The notes below the pieces were generated by a model. The model made no database searches and was not told the origin of the DNA. It saw only the letters and a program-made list of their open reading frames with translations. A DNA stretch of 64,000 nucleotides, taken from contig JADCGR010000018.1 in the NCBI GenBank assembly GCA_020248905.1, positions 39,944-103,943 of the forward strand, read 5' to 3'. This DNA is from Curvibacter sp. Its GTDB lineage: Bacteria; Pseudomonadota; Gammaproteobacteria; Burkholderiales; Burkholderiaceae_C. The stretch's first letter is position 1. Each line of letters starts with the position of its first letter. Shown piece by piece: positions 18,783-26,566 of the stretch. Position numbers and translations under genes: made by a program.

Positions 18783-18842
18783 GGCGCTACGCGCTATCCC
18801 CTCAAGGGTACGCACCCAGTGGCCCGGCAAAGCCGGTTCCAC
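18781..18842 (-). repeat. Intergenic repeat, copy 5 (after the nuo operon)
   Basis: On the minus strand it reads GGAACCGGCTTTGCCGGGCCACTGGGTGC, then ACCCTTGAGGGGA, then AGCGCGTAGCGCCTC. The block order matches copies 1 and 4. It lies between the DUF2818 gene and the Nudix gene and could mark the end of the nuo message. Confidence 0.65.
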
Positions 18843-18866
18843 GGCTGCCCGAGCTAAAGTCCACCC

Positions 18867-19457
18867 ATGACCACGGATGACAAACATCTGATCGAAGTGC
18901 GCGAGAGCAGCACCGAGCTGCTCAAGGGCCATTTCCTGCACGCCTTTCGCGACCAGGTGCGCCTGCCCGACGGCAGCCTTACCGTGCGGGAGTATGTGCG
19001 CCATCCAGGCGCGGTGATGGTCATTCCGCTGCTGGGCGAGGGTGCTGATCTGCGCGTGGTCATTGAGCGCCAGTACCGCTACCCCGTGCAGCAGGTGATG
19101 ATCGAGTTCCCCGCTGGCAAGCTCGACCCGGGCGAGGACATCCGCGCCTGCGCGCAGCGCGAGCTGCACGAGGAAACCGGCTACCGCGCTGCCGAATGGG
19201 CCCGCGCCGGTGTGTTGCACCCGGTCATTTCGTATTCCACCGAGTTCATCGAGATCTGGTTTGCCCGCGGCCTCACGGCCGGCGAGCGCCAGCTTGATGC
19301 GGGCGAGTTCCTCGACGTAGCCACCGCCACCGTCCCCGAGCTGCTGCAGTGGAGCCGCGAGGGTCGGCTCACCGATGCCAAGACCCTCACGGGCCTGCTC
19401 TGGCTGCAGAACGTCCTGTCGGGGGCATGGTCTCTGGACTGGAAGCCGGCAGCCTGA
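18867..19457 (+). CDS. Nudix hydrolase, ADP-ribose pyrophosphatase type
   Basis: Hydrolyses nucleoside diphosphate derivatives, probably ADP-ribose, in the cytosol. The Nudix box starts at Gly84 and fits the pattern: GKLDPGED, then REL, then EETGY. The upstream strand segment HPGAVMVIPLL and RQYRYPVQQVMIEFPAGK are typical of the ADP-ribose pyrophosphatase branch. Length 196 aa is normal. It follows the nuo operon and precedes the DUF1178 gene by 25 bp, a common order in this group. Confidence 0.9.
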   Translation: MTTDDKHLIEVRESSTELLKGHFLHAFRDQVRLPDGSLTVREYVRHPGAVMVIPLLGEGADLRVVIERQYRYPVQQVMIEFPAGKLDPGEDIRACAQRELHEETGYRAAEWARAGVLHPVISYSTEFIEIWFARGLTAGERQLDAGEFLDVATATVPELLQWSREGRLTDAKTLTGLLWLQNVLSGAWSLDWKPAA

Positions 19458-19482
19458 GCCGCGTGCTGCCAAGATACATCCC

Positions 19483-19944
19483 ATGAAAGTCTTCAACCTC
19501 CAGTGCAGCGCCTCGCACCGCTTCGAAGGCTGGTTTGCGTCCGAGGAAGACTACGCCAGCCAGACGCAGCGAGGCCTGCTGGAATGCCCGCTCTGTGCCG
19601 ACAAGGCCGTGCAGAGGCTGCCGAGCGCACCACGCCTGAACCTCGGTGCGGGCGAGCCGCAGGCGGCGCCGTCCCCGTCAGAGGGTGCACAGGAGCTGGT
19701 GGCCGGCGACGCCGCCCAGGCCCTGCAGGCGGCCTGGCTGCAGCTGGCGCGGCGTATCGTGAATCAGACCGAAGACGTTGGCGAACGTTTTGCCGAAGAG
19801 GCTCGCAAGATCCACTACGGCGAGCGCGAGGAGCGCGGCATCCGCGGCCGTGCCTCGAGTGAGGAGACGCGCGAGCTGCTGGAGGAGGGCATTGCGGTGC
19901 TGCCGCTGCCCATGCCTGATGGGCTCAAGGGGCCACTACAGTAA
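19483..19944 (+). CDS. DUF1178 family protein
   Basis: A 153-aa protein of unknown function. The N-terminus MKVFNLQCSASHRFEGWF and the pair CPLC (near residues 43-46) suggest a small metal-binding (zinc-ribbon-like) start. The C-terminal half is predicted helical and contains the conserved RKIHYGEREERGIRG stretch seen in this family. The ATG at 19483 fits the family N-terminus; the longer open frame overlaps the Nudix gene. A strong terminator follows. Confidence 0.88.
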   Translation: MKVFNLQCSASHRFEGWFASEEDYASQTQRGLLECPLCADKAVQRLPSAPRLNLGAGEPQAAPSPSEGAQELVAGDAAQALQAAWLQLARRIVNQTEDVGERFAEEARKIHYGEREERGIRGRASSEETRELLEEGIAVLPLPMPDGLKGPLQ

Positions 19945-19963
19945 AGAATGTGTCTGTTCCAAT

Positions 19964-19997
19964 AAGGAAGCCCGGTACGCCGGGCTTCCTTTGTATT
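19964..19997 (+). terminator. Intrinsic terminator after DUF1178
   Basis: A perfect 12-bp stem AAGGAAGCCCGG/CCGGGCTTCCTT with a four-base TACG loop (19976-19979), followed by TGTATT. It lies 20 bp after the DUF1178 stop codon and closes the Nudix-DUF1178 unit. Confidence 0.88.
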
Positions 19998-20030
19998 CAT
20001 CGTCGATCACAGTGTTCAAACTGATTTCCA

Positions 20031-20462
20031 TTGCTTGCGCGATTCAATGAGCACTTTCGTACGAACGGCCGCACCGTTGCGGACGATATTCACCGGGTTA
20101 GTCCTGGGAAGCTTCGTGAGGTATTTGGTGCAGATTCCGCTCTTTACATTGAAATCACAGACTACGGCACTCGATACTTCGTTGTTGGTAGTGCATCAAT
20201 CGTTTCCGCTGAGGCTAGGCTGGTAGACCTCCGAACTGGTCAGCAGCTATGGACCGGGCGTGCTACGGCAAGTAGTGAGGAAGGTCAGAATAACCAAGGG
20301 GGGCTGGCCTCTTTGTTGATCGGTGCCTTGGTCAAGCAGATGGTTGGTACCGTTGCAGATCAAAGCTACACGGTTTCGAAAATCACTGCAGTGCGCCTTC
20401 TTTCCGCGAATTCGCCGGGGGCATTGTTGCCAGGACCTCGCAGTCCCAACTACAAGAAGTAG
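20031..20462 (+). pseudogene. 5'-truncated DUF799 (GNA1162-type) lipoprotein gene
   Basis: The frame encodes only the C-terminal part of a DUF799 lipoprotein: KLREVFGADSALYIEITDYGT, ARLVDLRTGQQLWTG and a family-like end (LLPGPRSPNYKK). Intact proteins of this family are about 210-225 aa with a signal peptide and lipobox. Here an in-frame TGA at 20022 precedes the fragment and the DUF1178 terminator lies only 40 bp upstream, so the N-terminal third and the export signal are gone. Family members are outer-membrane-associated and sit in operons with CsgG-like proteins; none is present here. Treated as a decayed remnant. Confidence 0.75.
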
Positions 20463-20487
20463 TCTGAACCGGTTACGGATGAAGGGT

Positions 20488-20519
20488 GGGGACGCTGGTG
20501 ATAGCTTCCCCGACTTTTT
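20488..20519 (+). terminator. Intrinsic terminator after the DUF799 remnant
   Basis: Stem GGGGACGCT/AGCTTCCCC (8 of 9 paired) with loop GGTGAT, followed by GAC and a five-T run. It lies about 25 bp after the stop. A second hairpin, GGGCTCA/TGAGCCC at 20549-20567, follows without a T-run. Confidence 0.75.
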
Positions 20520-20679
20520 CCCTTCTAGCCTCGGTAGTCTCGCTCGTTGGGCTCAATGAATGAGCCCGTGCCTCCAAGTTAGAGTCACCCGGGGCGCTCT
20601 AAGAATTGAATTGCAGCGCTGCCAGCCGCGCATATGGGCCATTTACCGCAAGCATAACCGGCAGCGTGTCGTCCGCGGC

Positions 20680-21630
20680 TCATCGCTGCGACAGCACTTC
20701 GCGCATCTTGTCGGCCAGCTCGTCGATGTGGAACTTGGCGATATAGGCGTCGGCGCCCGCGCTCTGGGCCTGCAGCTCGCTGGCGCTGCCGGTGAGCGAG
20801 GAGTAGACCACCACCGGGATAGGGCTGGTCTGCAAGTCGCCCTTGACCTGGCGGGTGAGCGTGAAGCCGTCCATCTCGGGCATCTCCAGGTCGGTCAGCA
20901 GCAGGGCGACCTTGTCCTTGACGCTCTTGCCCTCGGCCCGGGCCTGTGCGGCCAGCGCCTGCAGGCGTTCCCACGCCTCCTTGCCGGTCTTGGTCATGAC
21001 GTAGGGCACGCCCATGCTTTGCAGGCCTTTTTCAATGATGCCACGGGCCATGGCCGAGTCGTCGGCGGCCAGTACCACGCTGCCCGGGGGCACGCTGAGC
21101 CGGCCGCCGGACGTGTGCAGCCTCTGGGCGCCGTCGGGCAGGATGTCGGCCAGGATGCGCTCGACGTCCAGCACCTGCGCCAGACGCGAGTCCTCGGCGT
21201 CACCATCGACGCGCGCGATGCTGGTCACCAGCTCGCCGCCATGACTCTCTGCCGATAGCACGTGCTTCCAGTCCACCTGAACGATCTCGGTCACCTCCTC
21301 CACGGCAAAGCCCTGGGTGGTGCGGGCGAACTCGGTGACAAGCAGGATGCGCGCGCCGTCTTTGCGCGGCGTGCAGCCGGCAATGGCCGGCAGGTCAATG
21401 ACATTGATGATCTGGCCGCGGATATTGGCGACGCCCAGCACATGTGGCGGCGCATTGACCATGCCGGTGATCGTGGGCATGACCATGATCTCGCGCACCT
21501 TAAAGATGTTGATACCGAAGAGTTCGTGCTGGCCGGTGCCTGCGGCCTCGCCCAGGCGGAAGAGAAGCAGCTCAAAACGGTTGGTGCTGGCGGCGGCGTG
21601 GGAGGCGTGGGACTTCTTGGCGGTGTTCAT
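20680..21630 (-). CDS. cheV: Chemotaxis protein CheV (paralogue 1)
   Basis: Coupling protein that links chemoreceptors to CheA and carries its own receiver domain. The N-terminal CheW-like domain (about residues 14-165) contains FGINIFKVREIM and GVANIRGQIINVIDLP. The C-terminal receiver has the acidic pair AADDS, the phospho-acceptor Asp in LLTDLEMPEMDG, a Ser/Thr in YSSLTG and a Lys in AKFHIDEL. The ATG at 21630 gives 316 aa beginning MNTAKKSHASH; the open frame extends further but adds a non-homologous stretch. A close paralogue lies at 22716-23678, with an EamA transporter in between on the other strand. Confidence 0.95.
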   Translation of the reverse strand: MNTAKKSHASHAAASTNRFELLLFRLGEAAGTGQHELFGINIFKVREIMVMPTITGMVNAPPHVLGVANIRGQIINVIDLPAIAGCTPRKDGARILLVTEFARTTQGFAVEEVTEIVQVDWKHVLSAESHGGELVTSIARVDGDAEDSRLAQVLDVERILADILPDGAQRLHTSGGRLSVPPGSVVLAADDSAMARGIIEKGLQSMGVPYVMTKTGKEAWERLQALAAQARAEGKSVKDKVALLLTDLEMPEMDGFTLTRQVKGDLQTSPIPVVVYSSLTGSASELQAQSAGADAYIAKFHIDELADKMREVLSQR

Positions 21631-21808
21631 GCGCAGGCGGGGCCTTATGGTTTGCAGAGCGTAGCGCCTTCGCGCCTGCGCGGCAAGCTGTTGAAGGGGA
21701 GAATTACAGGGGTCATGCAGCACTGTTCTGCCGCTGCAGCCTTTGTGCGGCCGCAAAGTGCGCAACAAAAGGGCTGGCACCACAATGTGGTGCCAGCACA
21801 ATCGCACT

Positions 21809-22690
21809 ATGCCTTTTGCCAGCCTGATCCAGCTTCTTCTGCTCGCCGCCATCTGGGGCTCGTCCTTCCTTTTCCTGCGCGCGACCGTGCACCTACTCGG
21901 GCCGGCCTGGCTCATTGAGCTGCGGGTCCTGCTGGGCGCCCTCTTCCTTTGGGTCGTGGCGCGCTGGCTGCGCCAGCCCCTGGCTTGGCGCGGCCAGGCC
22001 CGCCATTACGCGGTGCTGGGCCTCTTCAACACGGCGCTGCCTTTTCTGCTGTTTGCGTATGCAGCGCGCACGCTACCGGCTTCGCTGCTGTCCATCCTCA
22101 ACGCCACGGGTCCGATCTGGGGTGCCCTGATCGCGGCGGTCTGGCAGCGCACGCCGCTGCGCCCCCGGGCCGCCCTGGGCATGGTGCTGGGTGTGGGCGG
22201 CGTGGTGCTGCTGCTGGGCCTGGATGCGGCGGCGCTGCAGTTCGGGGCAGGCTGGGCGATTGCGGCCACCCTGGGTGCGACTGCCTGCTATGGGCTCGCA
22301 AGCAACTATGCGCGCGTGGCTCCGACGCAGGGACCGCTGGCCAACGCCCGCGGCAGTATGTGGGCTGCGGTGCTCTGGGTGCTGCCGCTGCTGCCGTGGC
22401 AGTCCGTGCCTGCCGTTCCCGCCCCGCAGGCGCAGGCCATGGTGCTGGTGCTGGGCCTGCTGTGCACTGGCGTGGCCTATCTGCTGTACTTCCGGCTCGT
22501 GGCCGACATTGGAGCGGCGCCTGCGCTGACCGTGGGTTTTCTCATTCCGCTGTTCGGCGTGCTCTGGGGCTGGCTCTTCCTGGACGAGGCTGTGGGCTGG
22601 CACACGCTCGCCGGCGCAACGGCGGTGATCACGGGTACGGCGCTGGTAGCGGGCTTCAAGCCCCAGACGCTGTGGACGCGCCGACCATGA
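21809..22690 (+). CDS. EamA/DMT family transporter
   Basis: Inner-membrane drug/metabolite transporter of 293 aa with about ten hydrophobic helices in two EamA repeats. The N-terminus MPFASLIQLLLLAAIWGSSFLFLR, with the AxxWGSSF motif, is typical. The substrate cannot be read from sequence. The ATG at 21809 places the start at the first helix. The gene runs between two cheV genes on the opposite strand, so it is divergent from one and convergent with the other. Confidence 0.88.
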   Translation: MPFASLIQLLLLAAIWGSSFLFLRATVHLLGPAWLIELRVLLGALFLWVVARWLRQPLAWRGQARHYAVLGLFNTALPFLLFAYAARTLPASLLSILNATGPIWGALIAAVWQRTPLRPRAALGMVLGVGGVVLLLGLDAAALQFGAGWAIAATLGATACYGLASNYARVAPTQGPLANARGSMWAAVLWVLPLLPWQSVPAVPAPQAQAMVLVLGLLCTGVAYLLYFRLVADIGAAPALTVGFLIPLFGVLWGWLFLDEAVGWHTLAGATAVITGTALVAGFKPQTLWTRRP

Positions 22691-22715
22691 GGCCGGCGCC
22701 CGGAGGCGCCGGCCT
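22690..22715. terminator. Shared hairpin between convergent EamA and cheV genes
   Basis: A perfect 11-bp stem AGGCCGGCGCC/GGCGCCGGCCT with a four-base CGGA loop exactly fills the space between the two convergent stop codons. There is no T-run on either side. It is a likely bidirectional termination or mRNA 3'-end stabilising hairpin. Confidence 0.7.
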
Positions 22716-23678
22716 TCAGCGCTGTGGGAGTGCGGCGCGCAGCGCCTGCGCCAACTCGTCGATGGCGAACTTGCCCACATAGCCGTCGGCCCCGGCGTTT
22801 TTGACCAAGGCCTCGTTGGTGGTGCCAGTGAGCGAGGAGTGGATCACCACGGGAATGCCCGTGAAGCGCTGGTCGGTCTTGATGTTGCGGGTGAGGCTGA
22901 ATCCGTCCATCTCGGGCATCTCCAGGTCGGTCAGCACCAGCGCGATCCTGTCGCGCACCTTAAGGCCCTCTTTTTGCGCCTGATCGGCCACCACCTGCAG
23001 GTGTTCCCAGGCTTCCTTGCCGGTTTTGGTCATTGTGAAAGGGACGCCCAGGGACTTGAGGCCCTTCTCAATGAGGGCCCGTGCCATGGCTGAATCGTCC
23101 GCGGCCAGCACCGTGGTGCCCGCCGGCAGTTTGACGTGCGCGCCATCCTCCTCGTTCTTCTCGAAGCGCAGCGCGTTGGGCAGCACGTCCTGCAGGATGC
23201 GCTCCACATCAAGCACCTGCGCGAGACGTGAGCTTTCGGTGTCCCCGTCGATGCGCGCGATGCTGGTTACCAGGCCGCTGCCGTGGCCTTCGGCCGAGAG
23301 CACCTGCTTCCAGTCCAGCCGCACGATGTCGGACACCTCTTCCACCGCAAAGGCCTGAATGGTGCGCGCAAACTCGGTCACGAGCAGGATGCCGTTGCCC
23401 TTCTTCGGCCTGCAGCCCACCACCGAGGGCAGGTCGATCACGGTGATGATCTGGCCCCGGATGTTCGCCACGCCCAGCACATGGCGCGGCGCGTTGATCA
23501 TGGCGGTGATGGGTTGCATCACCAGGATCTCGCGTACCTTGAAGACGTTGATGCCGAAGATCTCGCGCCGTTCAGAGTCTGCAGCCTCGCCCAGCTGGAA
23601 TAGCAGCAGTTCGAACTTGTTGCTGCCGGTCAGATTGGCCCGCTCGTCGATTTCGCGCAGGGAGTTGGCTTGGTTCAT
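22716..23678 (-). CDS. cheV: Chemotaxis protein CheV (paralogue 2)
   Basis: Second CheW-receiver coupling protein, 320 aa. It aligns along its whole length with the protein at 20680-21630, sharing long runs such as RLAQVLDVERIL, AADDSAMAR, MTKTGKEAWE and LTDLEMPEMDGF. The receiver Asp, Thr and Lys are conserved (GKFAIDEL). The main differences are in the linker before the receiver domain. There are no other chemotaxis genes in the window. The pair probably arose by duplication and may serve different receptor clusters. Confidence 0.95.
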   Translation of the reverse strand: MNQANSLREIDERANLTGSNKFELLLFQLGEAADSERREIFGINVFKVREILVMQPITAMINAPRHVLGVANIRGQIITVIDLPSVVGCRPKKGNGILLVTEFARTIQAFAVEEVSDIVRLDWKQVLSAEGHGSGLVTSIARIDGDTESSRLAQVLDVERILQDVLPNALRFEKNEEDGAHVKLPAGTTVLAADDSAMARALIEKGLKSLGVPFTMTKTGKEAWEHLQVVADQAQKEGLKVRDRIALVLTDLEMPEMDGFSLTRNIKTDQRFTGIPVVIHSSLTGTTNEALVKNAGADGYVGKFAIDELAQALRAALPQR

Positions 23679-23862
23679 GGGGTTCGCCGCCGGATGTCGA
23701 GGGGGTCCAGCGTAGCCGTTTCCGGCCCTCTCGGCAAGCTGCGGTCCCGGCAGACGTTTGCGGGTTGGAGGCCGGCAACCAGCCAGACGTACGCATCCCT
23801 ATCTGAGCAGTTTCGCAAGAACCGGGTGGCGCAGGGCGCGCAGTAGCCCTCAGAATGCAGGC

Positions 23863-24729
23863 ATGCCGATGACCGAGTCTCCCACCACCGATGTGGAAAC
23901 CCCCTTGCGCCAGTACGAACTGGTGGCACGCGCCATCCGCTACCTGCGCGCCCATGCCCGCCAGCAACCCGGCCTGGCCGAGCTGGCCGCAGCCGTGCAC
24001 CTGAGCGAGCACCACCTTCAGCGGGTCTTTGCTGCGTGGGCCGGCATCTCGCCCAAGCGCTTTCTGCAGTACCTGAGCAAGGCGCATGCGCTGGCCGCGC
24101 TGCGCGAGGCGCAGGATGTGGTGGGCGCGGCCGAGGCCAGCGGCCTCTCGGGCGCTGGCCGCCTGCACGATCTGATGGTGAGCTGCGAGGCCATGACGCC
24201 GGGCGAGATCAGGAGCGGAGGTGCGGGCGTGGACCTGGCCTGGGGCCATGCGGTCACGCCGTTCGGCATGGCGCTGGCCGGCTGGACGCCGCGCGGTATT
24301 TGTCATCTGGCCTTCCTGGACGACGACAGCACGCGCAGCCTTGAGGCGCTGCGCGCTTCCTGGCCCGCAGCCCGTTGGCGCCAAGACGATGCAGACGCGC
24401 AGCGCCTGATGGACCAGGTGTTTCCGGGCACGCCCCAGCCGGGTCGCCTGCATTTGCTGCTGCGCGGTACCAACTTCCAGATCAAGGTCTGGGAGGCGCT
24501 GCTCAAGCTGCCTTGCGGGCGATGCGCCTCCTACACCCAGCTTGCCGCCCTGGCGGGCCGCCCGCGCGCGCAGCGGGCCGTGGGCAGTGCGTTGGCGGCC
24601 AACACCATTGCCTACCTGATCCCCTGCCACCGCGTGATCCGCGAGAACGGGGAATCCGGCCATTACCGCTGGGGCGACGAGCGCAAGAGCGCCATGCTGG
24701 CCTGGGAGGCAGCGTACGCGCGAGGATGA
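23863..24729 (+). CDS. AraC-type regulator fused to O6-alkylguanine-DNA methyltransferase (Ada-like, no N-terminal Ada zinc domain)
   Basis: A 288-aa fusion. The N-terminal third is an AraC helix-turn-helix (LAAAVHLSEHHLQRVFAAWAGISPKRFLQY). The C-terminal part is a methylated-DNA-cysteine S-methyltransferase with the active-site PCHR motif at Cys255 followed by VIRENGESGHYRWG. It takes alkyl groups from damaged DNA onto its cysteine. The Cys-rich phosphotriester-repair domain of full Ada is missing, so its use as a methyl-sensing activator is uncertain. Two ATGs (23863, 23869) are possible. Confidence 0.9.
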   Translation: MPMTESPTTDVETPLRQYELVARAIRYLRAHARQQPGLAELAAAVHLSEHHLQRVFAAWAGISPKRFLQYLSKAHALAALREAQDVVGAAEASGLSGAGRLHDLMVSCEAMTPGEIRSGGAGVDLAWGHAVTPFGMALAGWTPRGICHLAFLDDDSTRSLEALRASWPAARWRQDDADAQRLMDQVFPGTPQPGRLHLLLRGTNFQIKVWEALLKLPCGRCASYTQLAALAGRPRAQRAVGSALAANTIAYLIPCHRVIRENGESGHYRWGDERKSAMLAWEAAYARG

Positions 24730-24856
24730 ATCCAGCTTGGGTGCCTTGGCGCAGTACCCTGACGCAGGCCTCGCGTTCTCGCGGCCCCCGAGCGGCCGCG
24801 CTGCGATCAGGGCAAGATAGCGCTCTTCCTTTCGTTTTGTCTGTGGCCCCCTTCCC

Positions 24857-25930
24857 ATGACCGTCTCCCTGTTCACCCCCCTGCAAGTGGGCGCGCTTCA
24901 CGTGCCCAACCGTGTTTTCATGGCGCCGCTCACGCGCGCCCGCGCGGGCGAGGCGCACATCGCCAACGCGCTGATGGCCGAGCACTATGCCCAGCGCGCC
25001 AGTGCCGGACTGCTGATTGCCGAGGCCACCATGGCCATGGCGGGATGCTCGGCGTTCTGGAAGGAGCCGGGTATCCATACACCGGCCCAGGTTGATGGCT
25101 GGCGCCTTGTGACCGATGCCGTGCACGCTGCGAGCGGCCGCATCTTCCTGCAGATTTGGCACGGCGGCCGTGCCTGCCACCCCGACCTCAATGGCGGCGT
25201 CCAGCCCGTGGCGCCCAGCGCGATGGCCATCACCAGCGACATGGTGCATACGCCCATGGGCAAGGTGGCCTACACCGTGCCGCGCGAGCTGCGTGACGAT
25301 GAGCTGCCTGGCATAGTGGCCGGCTTTCGCCAGGCGGCGCAGAACGCCCGGGCTGCGGGCTTCGATGGTGTGGAAGTGCATGGCGCCAATGGCTATCTGC
25401 TCGACGAATTTCTGCGCGACGGTACCAACCGGCGCAGCGGCCCCTACGGCGGCCCGCGCGAGAACCGCGCGCGCCTGCTCTTCGAGGTGCTGGAGGCCAC
25501 CTGTGCCGTGTGGGGCAGTGATCGCGTGGGCCTGCGCCTGTCGCCGCTCAACAGCTTCAACAGCATGATCGACAGCGATCCCATAGGCCTGGCCACCTGG
25601 CTGGCCGGCGAGCTCAACAGCTTCCAGCTCGCCTATCTGCACCTGATGCGCGGCGACTTCAAGAGCCTGCAGAAGGGCGACCTGGTGCCGCCGGTGCGTG
25701 CCGCTTACCGGGGCGTGCTGATCGGCAATATGGGCTACAGCGGCGAAGAGGGAGCCAAGGCGGTGGCGGCAGGACAGCTCGATGCCGTGGCCTTCGGTGT
25801 TCCCTTCCTTGCCAACCCGGACCTGCCCGAGCGCCTGCGCGCAGGTGCGCCGCTGAACGCGGCCGACCCGAAGACCTTCTACAGCGAAGGCCCCGCCGGC
25901 TACACCGACTATCCGCGCTGGCAGGGCTGA
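24857..25930 (+). CDS. Old yellow enzyme family alkene/ene reductase
   Basis: FMN-dependent NAD(P)H oxidoreductase of the NemA/OYE family, 357 aa, the usual length. The substrate-binding pair His175-Gly-Ala-Asn178 (VHGANGYLLDEF) is present, followed by RRSGPYGG. N-terminal LFTPLQVGALHVPNR and C-terminal IGNMGYSGEEGAKAV, which helps to bind FMN phosphate, also fit. Such enzymes reduce activated C=C bonds and some nitro compounds or nitrate esters. The physiological substrate is unknown. It stands alone between the Ada-like gene and hsp20. Confidence 0.92.
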   Translation: MTVSLFTPLQVGALHVPNRVFMAPLTRARAGEAHIANALMAEHYAQRASAGLLIAEATMAMAGCSAFWKEPGIHTPAQVDGWRLVTDAVHAASGRIFLQIWHGGRACHPDLNGGVQPVAPSAMAITSDMVHTPMGKVAYTVPRELRDDELPGIVAGFRQAAQNARAAGFDGVEVHGANGYLLDEFLRDGTNRRSGPYGGPRENRARLLFEVLEATCAVWGSDRVGLRLSPLNSFNSMIDSDPIGLATWLAGELNSFQLAYLHLMRGDFKSLQKGDLVPPVRAAYRGVLIGNMGYSGEEGAKAVAAGQLDAVAFGVPFLANPDLPERLRAGAPLNAADPKTFYSEGPAGYTDYPRWQG

Positions 25931-25980
25931 ACGCGGCGACCCCGTTCCTTTGATCTGCATCAAGCCCGGTGCTCGGGCCT

Positions 25981-26010
25981 CTTGAGAAATGAGGGGCCTC
26001 AACCTATATT
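25981..26010 (+). promoter_or_regulatory. Candidate sigma-32 promoter of hsp20
   Basis: CTTGAGA at 25981-25987 and CCTATATT at 26003-26010 are 15 bp apart, close to the heat-shock sigma factor pattern CTTGAAA - 13 to 17 bp - CCCCATNT. Transcription would begin near 26017, just before a strong hairpin in the leader. Confidence 0.5.
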
Positions 26011-26017
26011 TTTCCAA

Positions 26018-26038
26018 GGCCGCGCACGGTGCGTGGCC
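26018..26038 (+). promoter_or_regulatory. Hairpin in the hsp20 leader
   Basis: GGCCGCGC/GCGTGGCC forms an 8-bp stem (one G-T pair) with an ACGGT loop. It lies at the predicted 5' end of the hsp20 message, 33 nt before the start codon. The remaining leader contains CTGCTT and the ribosome site AGGAGG. Small heat-shock gene leaders are often RNA thermometers, but pairing of this ribosome site is only a possibility. Confidence 0.4.
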
Positions 26039-26071
26039 TGCTTGAAACGCATTTGGAAATAGGAGGATCGA

Positions 26072-26497
26072 ATGAGCTCTCTGATGACCCGTGGCAACCT
26101 GTTCGACGATTTTTTCCGGGACGTGGCCCCAGGCTTCTACGTCAAACCCCTGCACGGCGATCCCCTGCCCAGCCCGGGCCAGATCAGGATGGACGTGAAG
26201 GAGAACGGCAGCACGTACACCATCTCGGCCGAGATCCCCGGCGTGCGCAAGGAAGACATCCACGTCACGATCGAGGGTGGCATGGTTATGGTGCGCGCCG
26301 AGATCAAGCAGGAAGACTTCCACAAAGACGACAAGCAGCTTCGCAACGAGCGCTACTTCGGTTCAGTCTCGCGAGGCATCCAGCTGCCGCAGGATGTGGA
26401 TCAGTCCCAGGCCCGTGCCAAGTACGACGATGGCGTGCTGACGCTGACCTTGCCCAAGCGTCAAGGCGCAAACGGCCAGAAGCTGCGCATCGAATGA
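26072..26497 (+). CDS. Hsp20/alpha-crystallin small heat-shock protein
   Basis: ATP-independent holdase that binds unfolding proteins and forms oligomers in the cytosol. The 141-aa product has a short N-terminal arm (FDDFFRDVAPGFYVKPL), an alpha-crystallin domain from about residue 35 (RMDVKENGSTYTISAEIPG; VRKEDIHVTIEGGMVMVRAE) and the late strand YDDGVLTLTLPK. The C-terminal IXI anchor is not a clear match. AGGAGG lies 6 bases before the start. A terminator follows. Confidence 0.93.
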   Translation: MSSLMTRGNLFDDFFRDVAPGFYVKPLHGDPLPSPGQIRMDVKENGSTYTISAEIPGVRKEDIHVTIEGGMVMVRAEIKQEDFHKDDKQLRNERYFGSVSRGIQLPQDVDQSQARAKYDDGVLTLTLPKRQGANGQKLRIE

Positions 26498-26523
26498 GGC
26501 GGCACGCTTCGTGGAGGGAAGAG

Positions 26524-26545
26524 CGGGGTCTTGGCCCCGTTTCTT
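26524..26545. terminator. Terminator between hsp20 and the transglycosylase gene
   Basis: CGGGG/CCCCG stem (26524-26528 and 26535-26539) with loop TCTTGG, followed by TTTCTT. It sits between convergent genes and fits termination of hsp20. Confidence 0.65.
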
Positions 26546-26566
26546 CAGTGCTCAGGCAGCGGGGCC

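Noticed and set aside
20031..20462. DUF799 fragment as a frameshifted but otherwise full gene
   Set aside because: Only 40 bp separate it from the DUF1178 terminator, too short to hold the missing N-terminal third in any frame.
24503..26323. 606-codon minus-strand open frame opposite the Ada-like, OYE and hsp20 genes
   Set aside because: It spans three well-supported genes in antisense and encodes no recognisable domain.
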